Origin: Triticum aestivum
Lineage: Eukaryota; Streptophyta; Magnoliopsida; Poales; Poaceae
Length of the DNA: 64,000 bases
Reading direction: 5' to 3'
Assembly (NCBI RefSeq): GCF_018294505.1
Contig: NC_057809.1
Location: forward strand, 509,169,914-509,233,913
Part shown: positions 35,218 through 45,667 of the stretch, one piece after another
Position numbering within the stretch: position 1 is the stretch's first letter
How the letters are laid out: each line of letters starts with the position of its first letter
Made by a program: the position numbers and the translations under genes
The notes under the pieces: model-generated
What the model was told of the DNA's origin: nothing
The model's database searches: none
What the model saw: only the letters and a program-made list of their open reading frames with translations

Positions 35218-36636
35218 TGATAACCCACAAGTATAGGGGATCGCAACAGTTTTCGAGGGTAGAGTATTCAACCCAAATTTATTGATTCGACACAAGGGGA
35301 GCCAAAGAATATTCTCAAGTATTAGCATATGAGTTGTCAATTCAACCACACCTGGAAACTTAATATCTGCAACAAAGTATTTAGTAGCAAAGTAATATGA
35401 TAGTAGTGGTAACGGTAGCAAAATGTAATGATACCAAAAGTAATGTTTTTGGTATTTTGTAGTGATTGTAACAATAGCAGCGGAAAACTAAATAAGTGAA
35501 GAACAATATATGGAAAGCTCGTAGGCAATGGATTGGTGATAGAGAATTATGCCGGATGCGGTTCATCATGTAATAGTCATAACCTAGGGTGACACAGAAC
35601 TAGCTCCAATTCATCAATGTAATGTAGGCATGTATTCTGAATATAGTCATACGTGCTTATGGAAAGGAACTTGCATGCCATCTTTTGTCCTACCCTCTTG
35701 TGGCAGCGGAGTCCTATTGGAAACTAAGGGATATTAAGGCCTCCTTTTAATAGAGTACCGGACCAAAGCATTAACACATAGTGAATACATGAACTCCTCA
35801 AACTGCGGTCATCACCGGGAGTGGTCCCGATTATTGTCACTTTGGGGTTGCCGGATCATAACACATAGTAGGTGACTATAGACTTGCAAGATAGGATCAA
35901 GAACTCACATATATTCATGAAAACATAATAGGTTCAGATCAAAAATCATGTCACTCAGGCCCTAGTGACAAGCATTAAGCATAGCAAAGTCATAGCAACA
36001 TCAATCTCAGAACATGGTGGATACTAGGGATCAAACCCTAACAAAACTAACTCGGTTACATGATAAATCTCATCCAACCCATCACCGTCCAGCAAGCCTA
36101 CGATGGAATTACTCACGCACGGTGGTGAGCATCATGAAATTGGTGATGGAGGATGGTTGATGATGACGATGGCGACGGATTCCCCTCTCCGGAGCCCCGA
36201 ACGGACTCCAGATCAGCCCTCCCGGGAGGTTTTAGGGCTTGGCGGCGGTTCCATATCGTAAAACGCAATGAATCCTTCTTATTTATTTTTTTCTCCCCGA
36301 ACGCAAATATATGGAGTCAAGGTTGAGGTCGGTGGAGCTCCAGGGGGCCCACGAGGCAAGGGGCGCGCCCAGGGGGGCAGGCGTGCCCTCACCCTCGTGG
36401 CTAGGGTGTGGGCCCACTGGTCTTGATCTTTTGCCAGGATTTTTTTAATATTTCCAAAAATATGCTCCGTGAAGTTTCAAGTCATTCTGAGAACTTTTGT
36501 TTCTGCACATAAATAACACCATGGCAATTCTGCTGAAAACAGCGCCAGTCCCGGTTAGTTCCATTCAAATCATGCAAGTTAGAGTCCAAAACAAGGGTAA
36601 AAGTGTTTGGAAAGTAGATACGACGGAGACGTATCA
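35218..36636 (-). repeat. Solo LTR (1419 bp) with perfect target duplication
   Basis: On the minus strand it begins TGATACGTCTCC and ends GTGGGTTATCA. It is flanked by identical GTTAT pentamers (35213-35217 and 36637-36641). Removing it and one pentamer restores TTTTGGTTATATCTTGATC, which matches Athila-1 near 27427. Its ends resemble those of the Athila-2 LTR (TGATACGTC, CTTGTGGGT.ATCA), so it comes from a related but distinct family. No internal region is present, so it most likely arose by recombination between the two LTRs of a full element. Confidence 0.92.
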
Positions 36637-36641
36637 GTTAT

Positions 36642-38051
36642 ATCTTGATCTCGTAGAGTAAAGTTTTAGTTTGATCTAGCTTTCAGTTTTGCTTTATGTT
36701 CCCTCTATGTAATCGAGTCCGTGAGATATATAATAAAGAGTAGTTTTGAGATAAGGGCTTTGTTTTCTTTCTATGATCTCGAGGGAATTAAATAAAAGAA
36801 AGAATAAAAAGTCCATATATTGATTTTATGGAGAGTAATGACTTCACAATATAAAGAGTATGGTGAATAAAATTTATTGAGAGTTTCCAAACATAGTTTT
36901 GGTCATTGTTGCAATTAATAGGAAGTAATGAAGAAAGAGGGCTTCACATATAAATATACTATCTTGGATATCTTTTGCAATTGTGAGCACTCATTAAAAT
37001 ATGACATGCTAAAAGGTTGATGTTGGACAAGGAAGACAACATCATGAGTTATGCTTTCTTATATCTGAATAGAAGTTATATTGTTTTGAATCATCCAACA
37101 TGTTGAGCTCGCCTTTCCCTCTCATGCTAGCCAAATTCTTTGCACCAAGTAGAGATACTACTTGTGCTTCCAAACATCCCTAACCCCGGTTTTACCATGA
37201 GAGTCCACCATAGCTACCTTTGGATTGAGTAAGATCCTTCAAGTAAGTTGTCATCGGTGCAAGCAATAAAAATTGCTCCTTAAATATGTATGACTTATTA
37301 GTGTGAAGAAAATAAGCTTTATACGAACTTGTAATATGGAAGAAATAAAAGCGAAGGACTGCATAATAAAGGTCCTTATCACAAGCAGCAATATAAAGTG
37401 ACATTCTTTTGCATTAAGATTTAGTGCATCCAACCATAAAAGCGCATGACAACCGCTGCTTCCCTCTGCGAAGTGCCTATCTTTTACTTTTTATCTCTTA
37501 CCCTTATACAAGAGTCATGGTGATCATCACCTTTCCTTTTTACACTTTTTCCTTTGGCAAGCTCTTTGTGTTGGAGAGATTCAGATATATATATATATAT
37601 CCCCTCAGATGTAGGTTTTCATAAAGTATTATTGTTGACATTACCCTTGAGGTAAAAGAGACGAAACTATAAGCCCCTATCTTTCTCTGTGTCCGGTTGA
37701 AACTTTGTACCCATAAGTATCGCATGAGTGTTAGTAATTGTGAAAGATTATATGATAGTTGAGTATGTGGACTTGCTAAAAAGCTCTTATATTGACTCTT
37801 TCCGATGTTATGATAAATTGCAATTGCTTCAATGACAGAGATCATAGTTTGTTAGTTTTCAATTAAGTTTCTAATTCATACTTTATCTTGTGAACGAATT
37901 GTTGCTTTAGCATAAGAAATTATATGACAATATATGTTGTTGTTCTAAAGATGATCATGATGCCATCATGTCCGTATTTTATTTTTATCTACACCTCTAT
38001 CTCTAAACATGTGGACATATTTATTGATATCGACTTTCGCTTGAGAACAAG
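36642..38051 (+). other. Athila-2 3' non-coding region
   Basis: AT-rich, with no coding signal. The first 620 bp match Athila-1 (27436-28056). A TA run lies near 37588-37601. It ends ACTTTCGCTTGAGAACAAG, the sequence that normally comes shortly before the polypurine tract. Element D interrupts it at that point; ACAAG (38047-38051) is the presumed target copy. Confidence 0.7.
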
Positions 38052-38295
38052 TGTCGGTGGGAAACGACGCCTATGGGGTCACTGGGATCCCTTCTACGAT
38101 TGGCGGGCGCAGGGTTGTGCAAAGAGCGGGTCTAGCGGTCAGCACACAAATCGTTTACCTAGGTTCGGGCCGCGGAGACGCGTAAAACCCTAGTCCTGCT
38201 TTGATGTATATTTAGGTGTTCTTGTGTTCTTGAACTATTTGCGGTGGCTCTCTAGTCCAAAAGATCTGAATCCCCCTCCAGTATGCCTCGGGCCT

Positions 38296-38306
38296 CCTTT
38301 TATAGA
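38296..38306 (-). promoter_or_regulatory. TATA box in element D LTR
   Basis: The minus strand reads TCTATAAAAGG, a canonical plant TATA box. Its direction supports the minus orientation of D. Confidence 0.65.
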
Positions 38307-38712
38307 CAAAAGGGGGTCGCCACAGTGGCACACCGGAGGTGGAAAGGTGTACATGGGCTGAGTCTATCCCCTGGAATCGTTGGATAAACGCATTTAATGC
38401 GCTGCCGGCATGCCCGTCTTGCTTTATTGGGGACGGCAAAGAAGCTCGTCCCAGCTGTCGTTGCCTCACCTGGCTCCGACGCGCGTCCAAGCTGACAAGG
38501 CATTGTAGCGCCACGTTGGCTGGCTGCTGGGCCGGCGCGGTGGTGGAGCCTTCACGAAGATCTGCATGCCACCACGCAGGTGCTTGCTGAGTTGGTGTAG
38601 AGGTCGCGCGCTACCACGCAGATGCCTGTCCCCGCTGGTCGAGCTGGCAGCTATATGGGAGTGGCGGTGGAGTCTTGGCAGATGCGAGCCAAGTTGCAGC
38701 CTCGCAGGCGTC

Positions 38713-39050
38713 CTCGGCAAGGGTCTTGCCGAGGGCCCGGCAAGGGTCTCACTGCATCACCGCAGTCGTCCCCAACAAGGATCTTGCCGGGGGTCTCGTG
38801 GATTTCTTTGGTAAGGGTCTCGCCAAGGATCGTCGTCTTCCGGTTCTCATCAGATCTTGTGTACCTATGATCTCTACAAAGATCTGCATGCCACCACGGA
38901 GGTGCCTCCCGAGCCTTGGTTCCAATATGGTTGATGGTGTTGGAACCCCTTGGGCTCAAGGGTGGCACGCTCTGCTGGCGTCAGGCAAGTTGCCCCGGCA
39001 AGGATCTTGCCGAGGCCGCGGAAGCCACCTCGGCAAGGGTCTTGCCGGGG
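38713..39050. repeat. Cluster of CGGCAAGGRTCTTGCCG palindromes in element D LTR
   Basis: Six copies or half-copies: 38713-38733 (21-bp near-palindrome), about 38738, 38774-38790, about 38809-38826, 38995-39013 and 39030-39048. The arms read CGGCAAG and CTTGCCG around a 3-bp centre. Unrelated sequence separates the copies. On the element strand they lie upstream of the TATA box, hence in U3. Confidence 0.75.
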
Positions 39051-39225
39051 GAGTCCACCTCGCCCTCTTGCTCTCTTTGCGCCTCTGGTCTTGGCGTTTC
39101 TTTGGTCGTCTTGCGCTCCGGCATCCCTCCTCTACCCTGCTTAGTGTGGCCGTGGGCGCGGCTCTGACTGCTCGTGCACAAGTAAAGGGGTGCAAAAGGA
39201 GAGCCCCTACTTTTGTACACCGACA

Positions 39226-39616
39226 GGAGCCCACGGGCCTGGGCCACAGATAAGCGTGGCGCGTTGTTGGGCTAGGCCCAAAACGGTGCACGAGCAGGTG
39301 GGCGGATTTTTACCGCAGTATCCCTCCGTCCGCTGCGCTTCCCCATGACCCGCGTTGAACGCGCGACGTGGGGGTCATGCGTGACGTGGGGGTCATGCGT
39401 GGGGCGGTTTCCACACACAAGCGTCACATCGTGGTAAAGAGGCGGCCCGCGCCTTCCCCGTAAAAAGGAACAACCGCGGGCGCGCTGCTCATTTACCCTC
39501 TGTGTCTTCTCCAATCTTGGAACCGCCGTACCTTCCTTCTTCCCCTTCAAGCCCTTTCTCTTGCTCGCCGTCGCCGCGTTTTCGCTGCCCCTTCTCCTCC
39601 ACCTCTCACAGCCGCC
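39226..39616 (+). other. Element D spacer before the antisense gene
   Basis: GC-rich leader without coding signal. Near 39365-39401 an imperfect tandem repeat with the unit CGTGGGGGTCATGCGTGA occurs about twice. A weak TATA-like TAAAAAGG at 39461 lies about 150 bp before the ATG at 39617 and could drive the plus-strand gene. Confidence 0.5.
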
Positions 39617-40070
39617 ATGGCACCCAAAACCAGCAAAGGCAAAGGAGTGGCCAAGGATGCCGGGGGGACGGAGCCATCGGAGAGCGAGTCGGCGGCGCGG
39701 AGGACGCAGCTCGCCTACTTTCCCTTGACGGTCGACGCGGTCCACCTTCGGGACAACTTCAGGCCCCTTTGGGGGTGCAAGACGGGGGGAGAGTCGACGG
39801 GGCATCCGGCCACGCGCGTCATCCCCGCCGATTGCGCCAAGGCCGCCCTGAATCGGTACCCATTCTTCGTCGACTACTTTTCCTGCGGCCTCTGCCCTCC
39901 TTTCTCCGATTTCTTCAACGACATCATGCACACCTACGGCTTCCTCCTCCTGGATTTTACTCCAAATGTCGTGGCGTGCATGGATCTTTTCGCCCATCTC
40001 TGCGAGGGCTTCGCCGGAGTGCATCCCAACACGGCGCTTTTCCGCCATTACTTCTATCCTCGAATCCAGT
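39617..40070 (+). pseudogene. Antisense gene of element D, 5' part (PF04195-like), interrupted by element B
   Basis: The ATG at 39617 follows a C/T-rich leader. The first ~40 residues are basic and low-complexity. They are followed by the conserved domain with RYPFFVDYFSCGLCPPF, DFFNDIMHTYGF and the helical LCEGFAGVHPNTALF. The domain is of the putative gypsy-type transposon family (PF04195), as in element C but from a different subfamily. The frame is open to 40070, where the LTR of B starts. The same frame resumes at 54176 once one copy of the 5-bp target (CCAGT/CCAGA) is discounted. Function is unknown. No intron is seen in this part. Confidence 0.75.
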
Positions 40071-43000
40071 TGTCACACCCTAGCTAGTTCATGCATTAGA
40101 GTGTTGCATCATGTCTATTTTTTCATCAGAAACCTGAAATGGGGATGACAGAACCCCCAGCCCCCTCTGAAACCAACTAGGGTTTACTAAAAACTTTTTC
40201 AATGAACCTGAAATGCCCTTCTAAAATGCCCATCATTTTTGTCTTGGTTCAGAACCTCTGCCAAAAGTGATGCACATTTCCTAGGTCATCTTAGGGTCTT
40301 TGAATTAAATCATAAATATTTGAATTTGGGCATTTAAAATTATATAAAATATTCAAATGCTCAAATATCTCCAAACTAAAATGTTTCATGTTGGAAATAA
40401 TCCAACTATGGACCAGGAGTAGTTTGGTGATTTTAGGAGTTGCCTAAGTATTTTTAATAATTCAACAAAGTTGCAGAAGTATTAAAAAAACAGAAAACAG
40501 GGAGTAACAGGGAAACTTACCTGGCGCCCAGCACCCGGCCCACCTGCCGGCCCAGCCCAGCGCCGCTCCAGCGAGCTGCTTGCCGGCCAGGCAGGCAGGC
40601 AGGTGCCCGACGGCGGCCGCAGCATGCGCCACGCAGCTGGCCGTCGCCCTGCTTCACCTCCTCGCCTCGTGGCTGGATGGATGAACTCCACGCCGCACCG
40701 TGAACCCGCAGGACACCTCCATTCTCCCCCAACTCCTCTCTCTCGCGCTTCCCCGCCATGGCCGACGCCATCGCCGCCACCCCCTCGCCGTAGCCACGCC
40801 CTCCGTCAACCCCACGCCGTGCCGCCGTGTCCAGGAGCTCCGCCACCCTCCCCTCCTTCGAGCAAGCCGAGCCCCGAGCGCTCGCAAGGCCCGAGCCCAC
40901 CGCATCGACCTCGACCGAACCACCGTCGCCGGAGATCCCCTTCAACGCCGTCGTCGCTCCGGCCCATCCCCGGCCGCACCAAGTGCTTCGTCGAACTCCC
41001 CGTGAGCTTAGCCATCTTCCCCTCCCTTCTTTTCTTGCTCCCGAGCTGTGTAGTAACCTCCCGGAGCTCAACCGCACCCACCGCAGCGGAGCTCGTCGCC
41101 GACGTGCTCCCGGTCACCCTCCGGCCACAAACTGGTGTCCATCATGCTCACCACGTCACGTAGCACCTAACCAGCTACTCCCCGCACCTCACCGACACCT
41201 CTAGCGTCAAGTTCGCCTTCGGCCGAACTCCGGTGGCCGCCAAAGTCGTCGCCGGCGCCAACTCTGGCCACCCCGACCTCAACGGACTCCACGAAGAGCT
41301 GCGGCTCCTCCCCAGCTCCACTCCGATGGCCTCCGCGACTCGTTTGGTTGCCGGAACGGCCAAAACCACTTCCTCCGCCGTGTCGGGCTCGCCGGCGGCT
41401 AAACGCCGGTGCAGCCGACCTGGGTTTGACCGCGGGTGGGCCCTGGTTGACTCCGATGAGTCAATGACAAGTGGGGCCCAGCCCTGTTAATTAAATAGGT
41501 TTAGTTTTAATTAAACTTTAACTAATCTAATTACCCTGACACCCTGGACCCACAGTCAGGTTTGACCTGGACGTCCCCGTTGACCCTGACGTCATCCTGT
41601 CGCATGGCTGACGCAATAAATTAATTTCTGGATTTATTCTAATATAGGAAATTCCAGAATATAGTTTAAACTTCAAAAATTCATAACTTTTAATCTATAA
41701 CTCCAAATCAGACAAGTTATATATGAAAAATGATCAGAAAAATCCAATCTATCCATCTGTACTATTTTCATGCATGATTAAACAAGTTAACTTGATGATT
41801 ATTGCAGAACAAGATAAAACACTTTAAAGGGCCATGTATGAGTTTGAAATTTGAATCTTTGGTTCAAATTGGTTCAAACCCTTCTGGGTTTAGTTGCATT
41901 AGCCCAACACACTCATATTGCCATGTTTCATGCATGCATCATATTGTCGCACATTGTTTGGTGATTGTTGTGTATCGGTGTTCTTTGCGGCAGGTTCTGC
42001 CTCCGAGGAGTACCGTGATTACCCTAGCGAAGAGCCATATCAGTGCATCGAACCATCAGGCAAGCAACCAACTATTTGATCATATCGATACAATCCCATG
42101 TTCTCGCTCCTGCTCTCTTTTACTGCATTAAGACAACGCGTTTCAAACTGCTGTGTGCTACGGTAGTTGAACCCACTTCCTCTGCATGACCTGTCATTGC
42201 CACAGTAACTAGATGAAACCCACTAGCATGTGTAGGAGTTGATTGAGCCATATGTATGTGTTGTTCCTACCTTGCTATGCCTGCTATGCTTAGAGTCGTG
42301 CCAGGTCTGGTTACCCTATGCTAGAGTGAAATGATTATGTCAGTAATGAGAGTGATGTGGTGAACACGATTTGGTAAAGGTATCGATGAGAGGCCATGTA
42401 GGAGTACATGGTGGGTTGTTTCATTGAAGCCGACCTTAAGCACAGAGATCTGTATGTGTGATTTAAGATACAGCTACTACCATGCATTGGGCCCTGAAAT
42501 ATGACCCCGCTTGACTTCTTATTCACCCTAGTTCTCTGTCCAGGAGTTGCAAGTAGTTTCTGGTGTTTGTAGCCTACTGGAGGCCGTGGACAGCGCTGAC
42601 CGTAGGGGTGGGTTGTGATGCGGTAGGTACGTGGCCGGGAATACCGGGCACCCGTTAGGTGTCACGGAACCCTGTACACATCGTTCGGGGCCGTATGGGA
42701 AACCTCGGCCGGACTCCCTGCGGATGGAACCTGGATAGGCGATAAACCTGGATTGGAGACTTAGGTGTTTAGGTAGGTCGTGGTCTACACCCACGTCGGC
42801 TTTCGCTTGAAGTCTGCCGAGCACATGTCGTGTGCAGACGCTAAGTGGTGGAAACATGTATGAAGAAGTACACCCCTGTAGGGTTAACATAATCTATTCG
42901 AATAGCCGCGTCCGCGGTAAAGGACCACTTGGTTGCCTATACAGTTCATAGACAAGTAAATGGAAACTACTAAAAGCCTCAAGATAAGTGTGAGTGCCGA

Positions 43001-44107
43001 GGATGGCTCTTCCGTAGGAAGACGGAGGTGAATCCTCGGTGGTGTATTGAAGTGGTGAGTAGTGGACTCGTGTGCGCAAAACCATTTCAAGTTGGAGTCT
43101 CGTAGGATAGCCTAGCCAAGAGTCAAAGCTGGCTTGCTGCAACAACTCCACCAACCCTTCTTGATAATGTGCATGTATGTAGGTTCTGATGTAAGTCTTG
43201 CTGAGTACCTTTGTACTCATGTTGCTATAATTTACATTTTTACAGAAGACGCTGCAACCCCTTCTGATGGGTTCTTCGTAGACGTTGACATCAATGAGTA
43301 GGCTAAGGCCCATGTGGTGATCCTGAGCTTGTGAAGGACCACGTAGTATAGCTAGGCTTTCCAAGCCTCTTTTATTTTACTAGTTGTCTGTACTCAGACA
43401 AGTTACTTCCGTTGCTGGTTTGTATGACTGTATGACTTGAATGCTGGGTCGTGTGACCCGTACCTATGTGTATGTCATGTATGGCTCTCTGAGCCTTAAA
43501 TAAAGTACTTGTGTCGTAGAGTCATGTTGTGATGCCTTGTTGTATTTGCACATATCGGGCATATTGTGTGTATGATTGAAATGCTTGGTATGTGTGGGAT
43601 CTGACTATCTAGTTGTTTATCTTTAGTAGCCTCTCTTACCGGGAAATGTCTCCTAGTGTTACCACTGAGCCATGGTAACTTGCTACTGCTCTGGAACACT
43701 TAGGCTGGCCGGCATGTGTCCTTCTTCGTTCCTGTGTCTGTCCCTTCGGGGAAATGTCACGCATTGAGTACCGGAGTCCTGTTAGCCCGCTATAGCCCGG
43801 TTTACCGGAGTCCTGCTAGCCCAGTGCTACAGCCCGGACCCACTTGCTGATGACCGACACGTTCAAAGCTGGGTCATGGATGCCTGTCCCTGTAAGTCTG
43901 TGCCACTTTGGGTTTACGACTAGTCATGTCAGCCTGGGCTCCTTATCATATGGATGCTAGCGACACTATCATATACGTGAGCCAAAAGGCGCAAACGGTC
44001 CCGGGCAAAGGTAAGGCGACACCCGTGGGGATACCATGCGTGAGGCCGCAAAGTGATATGAGGTGTTACAGGCTAGATCGATGTGACATCGAGTCGGGGT
44101 CCTGATA
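40071..44107 (+). repeat. Element B 5' LTR (4037 bp)
   Basis: Starts TGTCACACCC at 40071 and ends TCCTGATA at 44107; the 3' LTR ends TCCTGACA, so the terminal CA pair is preserved as TA by one transition. The first 400 bp are AT-rich, 40500-41500 is GC-rich with many spurious open frames, and a TGAC-rich block follows at 41440-41625. It holds no gene. Confidence 0.92.
41440..41625 (+). promoter_or_regulatory. TGAC-rich block in chromovirus LTR
   Basis: About ten TGAC or GTCA cores lie in under 190 bp, including GGTTGACT, GTTTGACC, GTTGACCC, the palindrome TGACGTCA and TGACGCAA. TTGAC(C/T) is the core of the W-box bound by WRKY factors, and TGACG is the core of TGA-type bZIP sites. The block recurs in the 3' LTR of B, in A (1289-1375 and 10264-10350) and in E (58690-58965). 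Its role is inferred only. Confidence 0.45.
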
Positions 44108-44111
44108 GCGT

Positions 44112-44123
44112 TGGTATCAGAGT
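44112..44123 (+). other. Primer binding site of element B (initiator tRNA-Met type)
   Basis: TGGTATCAGAGT starts four bases inside the LTR and differs from the TGGTATCAGAGC consensus only at the last base. Confidence 0.88.
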
Positions 44124-44549
44124 CGGACTGCCTGTAGGTTCTCCAAGCTAAACTGGTCGATGTTGAGTCTAGAAATTCTTTAGTTATATGTAGGGGAATT
44201 GTTTGTGGGTTGGAACGTAAGGCTCTTTTTACTCCTTTATCTTATGACATTCTGATCTGAGTCAGTCTATTCTTCCACCGGGGGTTAAGGAATTAGGATC
44301 TTTTCTCTCTATCAGGTTCACGTGTTACTAATCAGTAGTACCTTATAGGTTTGATGGATACAAGCCTAGTTCAGTTCTACTACCACATTATGTTGCTGGG
44401 ATGGACTCAGAACTTTGATATGATGTTGTTGAGTGTGTATGAAATACTTTGTCAAATGTCTCAAAATCCTTTTGGAGCATTTACAGCTGTTATGCTGTCG
44501 AAATTTTGCTAGAAATTCTAATGCCTTTGCATTATGGTTGTGCTTTCAG
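44124..44549 (+). other. Element B leader
   Basis: Non-coding leader homologous to 61516-61937 of E and to 7319-7731 of A. A conserved GGAACGTAAGGCTC (GT at 44217) is a candidate splice donor. The leader ends TGTGCTTTCAG directly before the ORF0 ATG, an acceptor-like sequence. An upstream in-frame ATG at 44433 is not shared with E and is not chosen as start. Confidence 0.5.
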
Positions 44550-45323
44550 ATGGCCACTCGCGACCTCAATCAAGTGGTTCGCCCGACTCGATGCCTAGAT
44601 GTACCCGGCCATACTGCCATGTTGGTCAGGGTAATGACTGAGGCTGGATACCGTTGGTATCCTGAGTACACGGTCGAAGAGCAATTTCGAGACTTTAACC
44701 AAAGCCAGTATCTTTGCACTGTCAGGATATTTCCATCTTATCCTGGATCCACCGAGCCCCTTCACTGCTCCTATGGACTCGGGGTTACTATTGAGATGGC
44801 TGTGCAGGATGCCGCCTACTCTATGATGACCATCATGCGAGTCAGGACTGGCCTATTTCGGGACTCTGATTTCCGGTATATGCCAGCATCACTTCCGGGA
44901 GCACAAGGGTATCTCCAGGCTATCTATGCTGACCCCACTCAGGAGGATTCACGGACTCGCACCACTGCTGAGATGCTCGAGGATAAGGACCGTGAAAATC
45001 GGGCCTTGAGGCTAGAGCTTTTCAATACCCGTGCTGACCATTGGGCCACGTTGACTCGGTTTGCACCGGCTGTGCAAGCTGGATATTCGGATATGCGCGA
45101 TCTCTATCCTGTGAGATCTGCTCTGCCAGACGTGATGGGTTGGCGTGATGTAGGAGGCATCACCCCACCTCGCGGTCCCCGCAGGCCACCGTCTGTTGGT
45201 CCAAGACCTCATCCTAGCCCCTATGGTCCACAAGCTCCGCGAGATCGTCTGTTCCCGGATGATCATGTTGAGCTTCCAGGCTATGGAGGTGACTTCTACG
45301 AGGACTACTACGGATCGGTCTGA
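44550..45323 (+). CDS. ORF0 of element B: uncharacterised protein, dsRNA-binding-domain-like N-terminus
   Basis: An intact 257-residue frame lies between primer site and gag. The ATG at 44550 is chosen because element E starts at the same place (MATR..NQVVR). Residues ~21-97 have the layout of a double-stranded-RNA-binding domain: a first helix (AMLVRVMTEAGY), PEYTVEEQ, strands with YLCTVRIF and LHCSYGLG, then a helix with AVQDAAYSMM. The lysines that usually contact RNA at the start of that last helix are missing (VTIEMAVQ). Residues ~145-180 are a possible coiled coil (EMLEDKDRENRALRLEL). The tail is Pro/Arg-rich and ends in acidic and Tyr residues. Over 41 codons B and E differ by 21 silent and 4 replacement codons, so the protein was under selection. 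Function is unknown. Confidence 0.75.
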   Translation: MATRDLNQVVRPTRCLDVPGHTAMLVRVMTEAGYRWYPEYTVEEQFRDFNQSQYLCTVRIFPSYPGSTEPLHCSYGLGVTIEMAVQDAAYSMMTIMRVRTGLFRDSDFRYMPASLPGAQGYLQAIYADPTQEDSRTRTTAEMLEDKDRENRALRLELFNTRADHWATLTRFAPAVQAGYSDMRDLYPVRSALPDVMGWRDVGGITPPRGPRRPPSVGPRPHPSPYGPQAPRDRLFPDDHVELPGYGGDFYEDYYGSV

Positions 45324-45667
45324 GTTAGTGGTAGTATCACTAGTTCGTACTAGCTGTGTCGTCTATCGTCCTGCGTGACTCGTGGGATATGACATAGTTT
45401 GTACCGCTTTCCGGAGGTGTAGAAAAATAATGTATAGGCGCTCGGAGTGCCTCCGATGAGATGTAATCTTCTTTTCACCGTAATAGTACCTTGTTTGGTC
45501 TTGTACTAAACCTTGTATGGTGTGTATGACGATGGAATAAAAGAAGTAGTTTCTGTATCTACCATGTCATACAGATGATCATCTTGCATTCCGAGTTATT
45601 CCTTACATTCTGTATCCTATGTCGGAATCTTATCATTCTGACTAAATGATTGTCTTGTTTACCTAGG
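45324..45667 (+). other. Element B spacer between ORF0 and gag
   Basis: Non-coding. It ends with a pyrimidine-rich tract and TAG|G immediately before the gag ATG (TTGTCTTGTTTACCTAG), an acceptor-like sequence that E shares and A resembles. No other signal is seen. Confidence 0.5.

Larger units (their letters stand above)
28057..38051 (+). mobile_element. Athila-2: Athila-lineage gypsy element, 3' end displaced
   Basis: The element comprises a 5' LTR (28057-29557), tRNA-Asp-type primer site, gag, pro-pol, ORF3 and a long 3' non-coding region. It was inserted into the 3' region of Athila-1. It is itself interrupted by a solo LTR (35218-36636) and, at 38051/38052, by element D. The polypurine tract and 3' LTR are therefore expected to the right of D, beyond the window. 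gag and pol carry several stops and frameshifts, so it is inactive, but less decayed than Athila-1. Confidence 0.85.
38052..39225 (-). repeat. Element D LTR (1174 bp)
   Basis: Bounded by TGTCGGTG at 38052 and CACCGACA at 39225, eight-base perfect inverted ends. A TATA box on the minus strand (38296-38306) and a cluster of CGGCAAG..CTTGCCG palindromes lie inside. Several open frames of 80-190 codons on both strands have no domain and are ignored. Confidence 0.8.

Noticed and set aside
38675..39253. 192-codon plus-strand frame
   Set aside because: It is inside the D LTR and made up largely of the palindrome cluster; no domain.
40517..41490. Overlapping open frames on both strands, repeated at 50512-51496
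   Set aside because: They are parts of the two LTRs of element B, have several frames open at once and contain no recognisable motif.
42528..43364. Minus-strand frames of 120 and 156 codons, repeated at 52592-53428
   Set aside because: They lie antisense in the B LTR. The E LTR does not keep them open at full length (partial frame at 59925-60254), so there is no sign of protein selection.
44433..44549. In-frame upstream ATG that would extend ORF0 of B by 39 residues
   Set aside because: The extension is not shared with E, crosses an acceptor-like CAG and aligns with non-coding leader of A.
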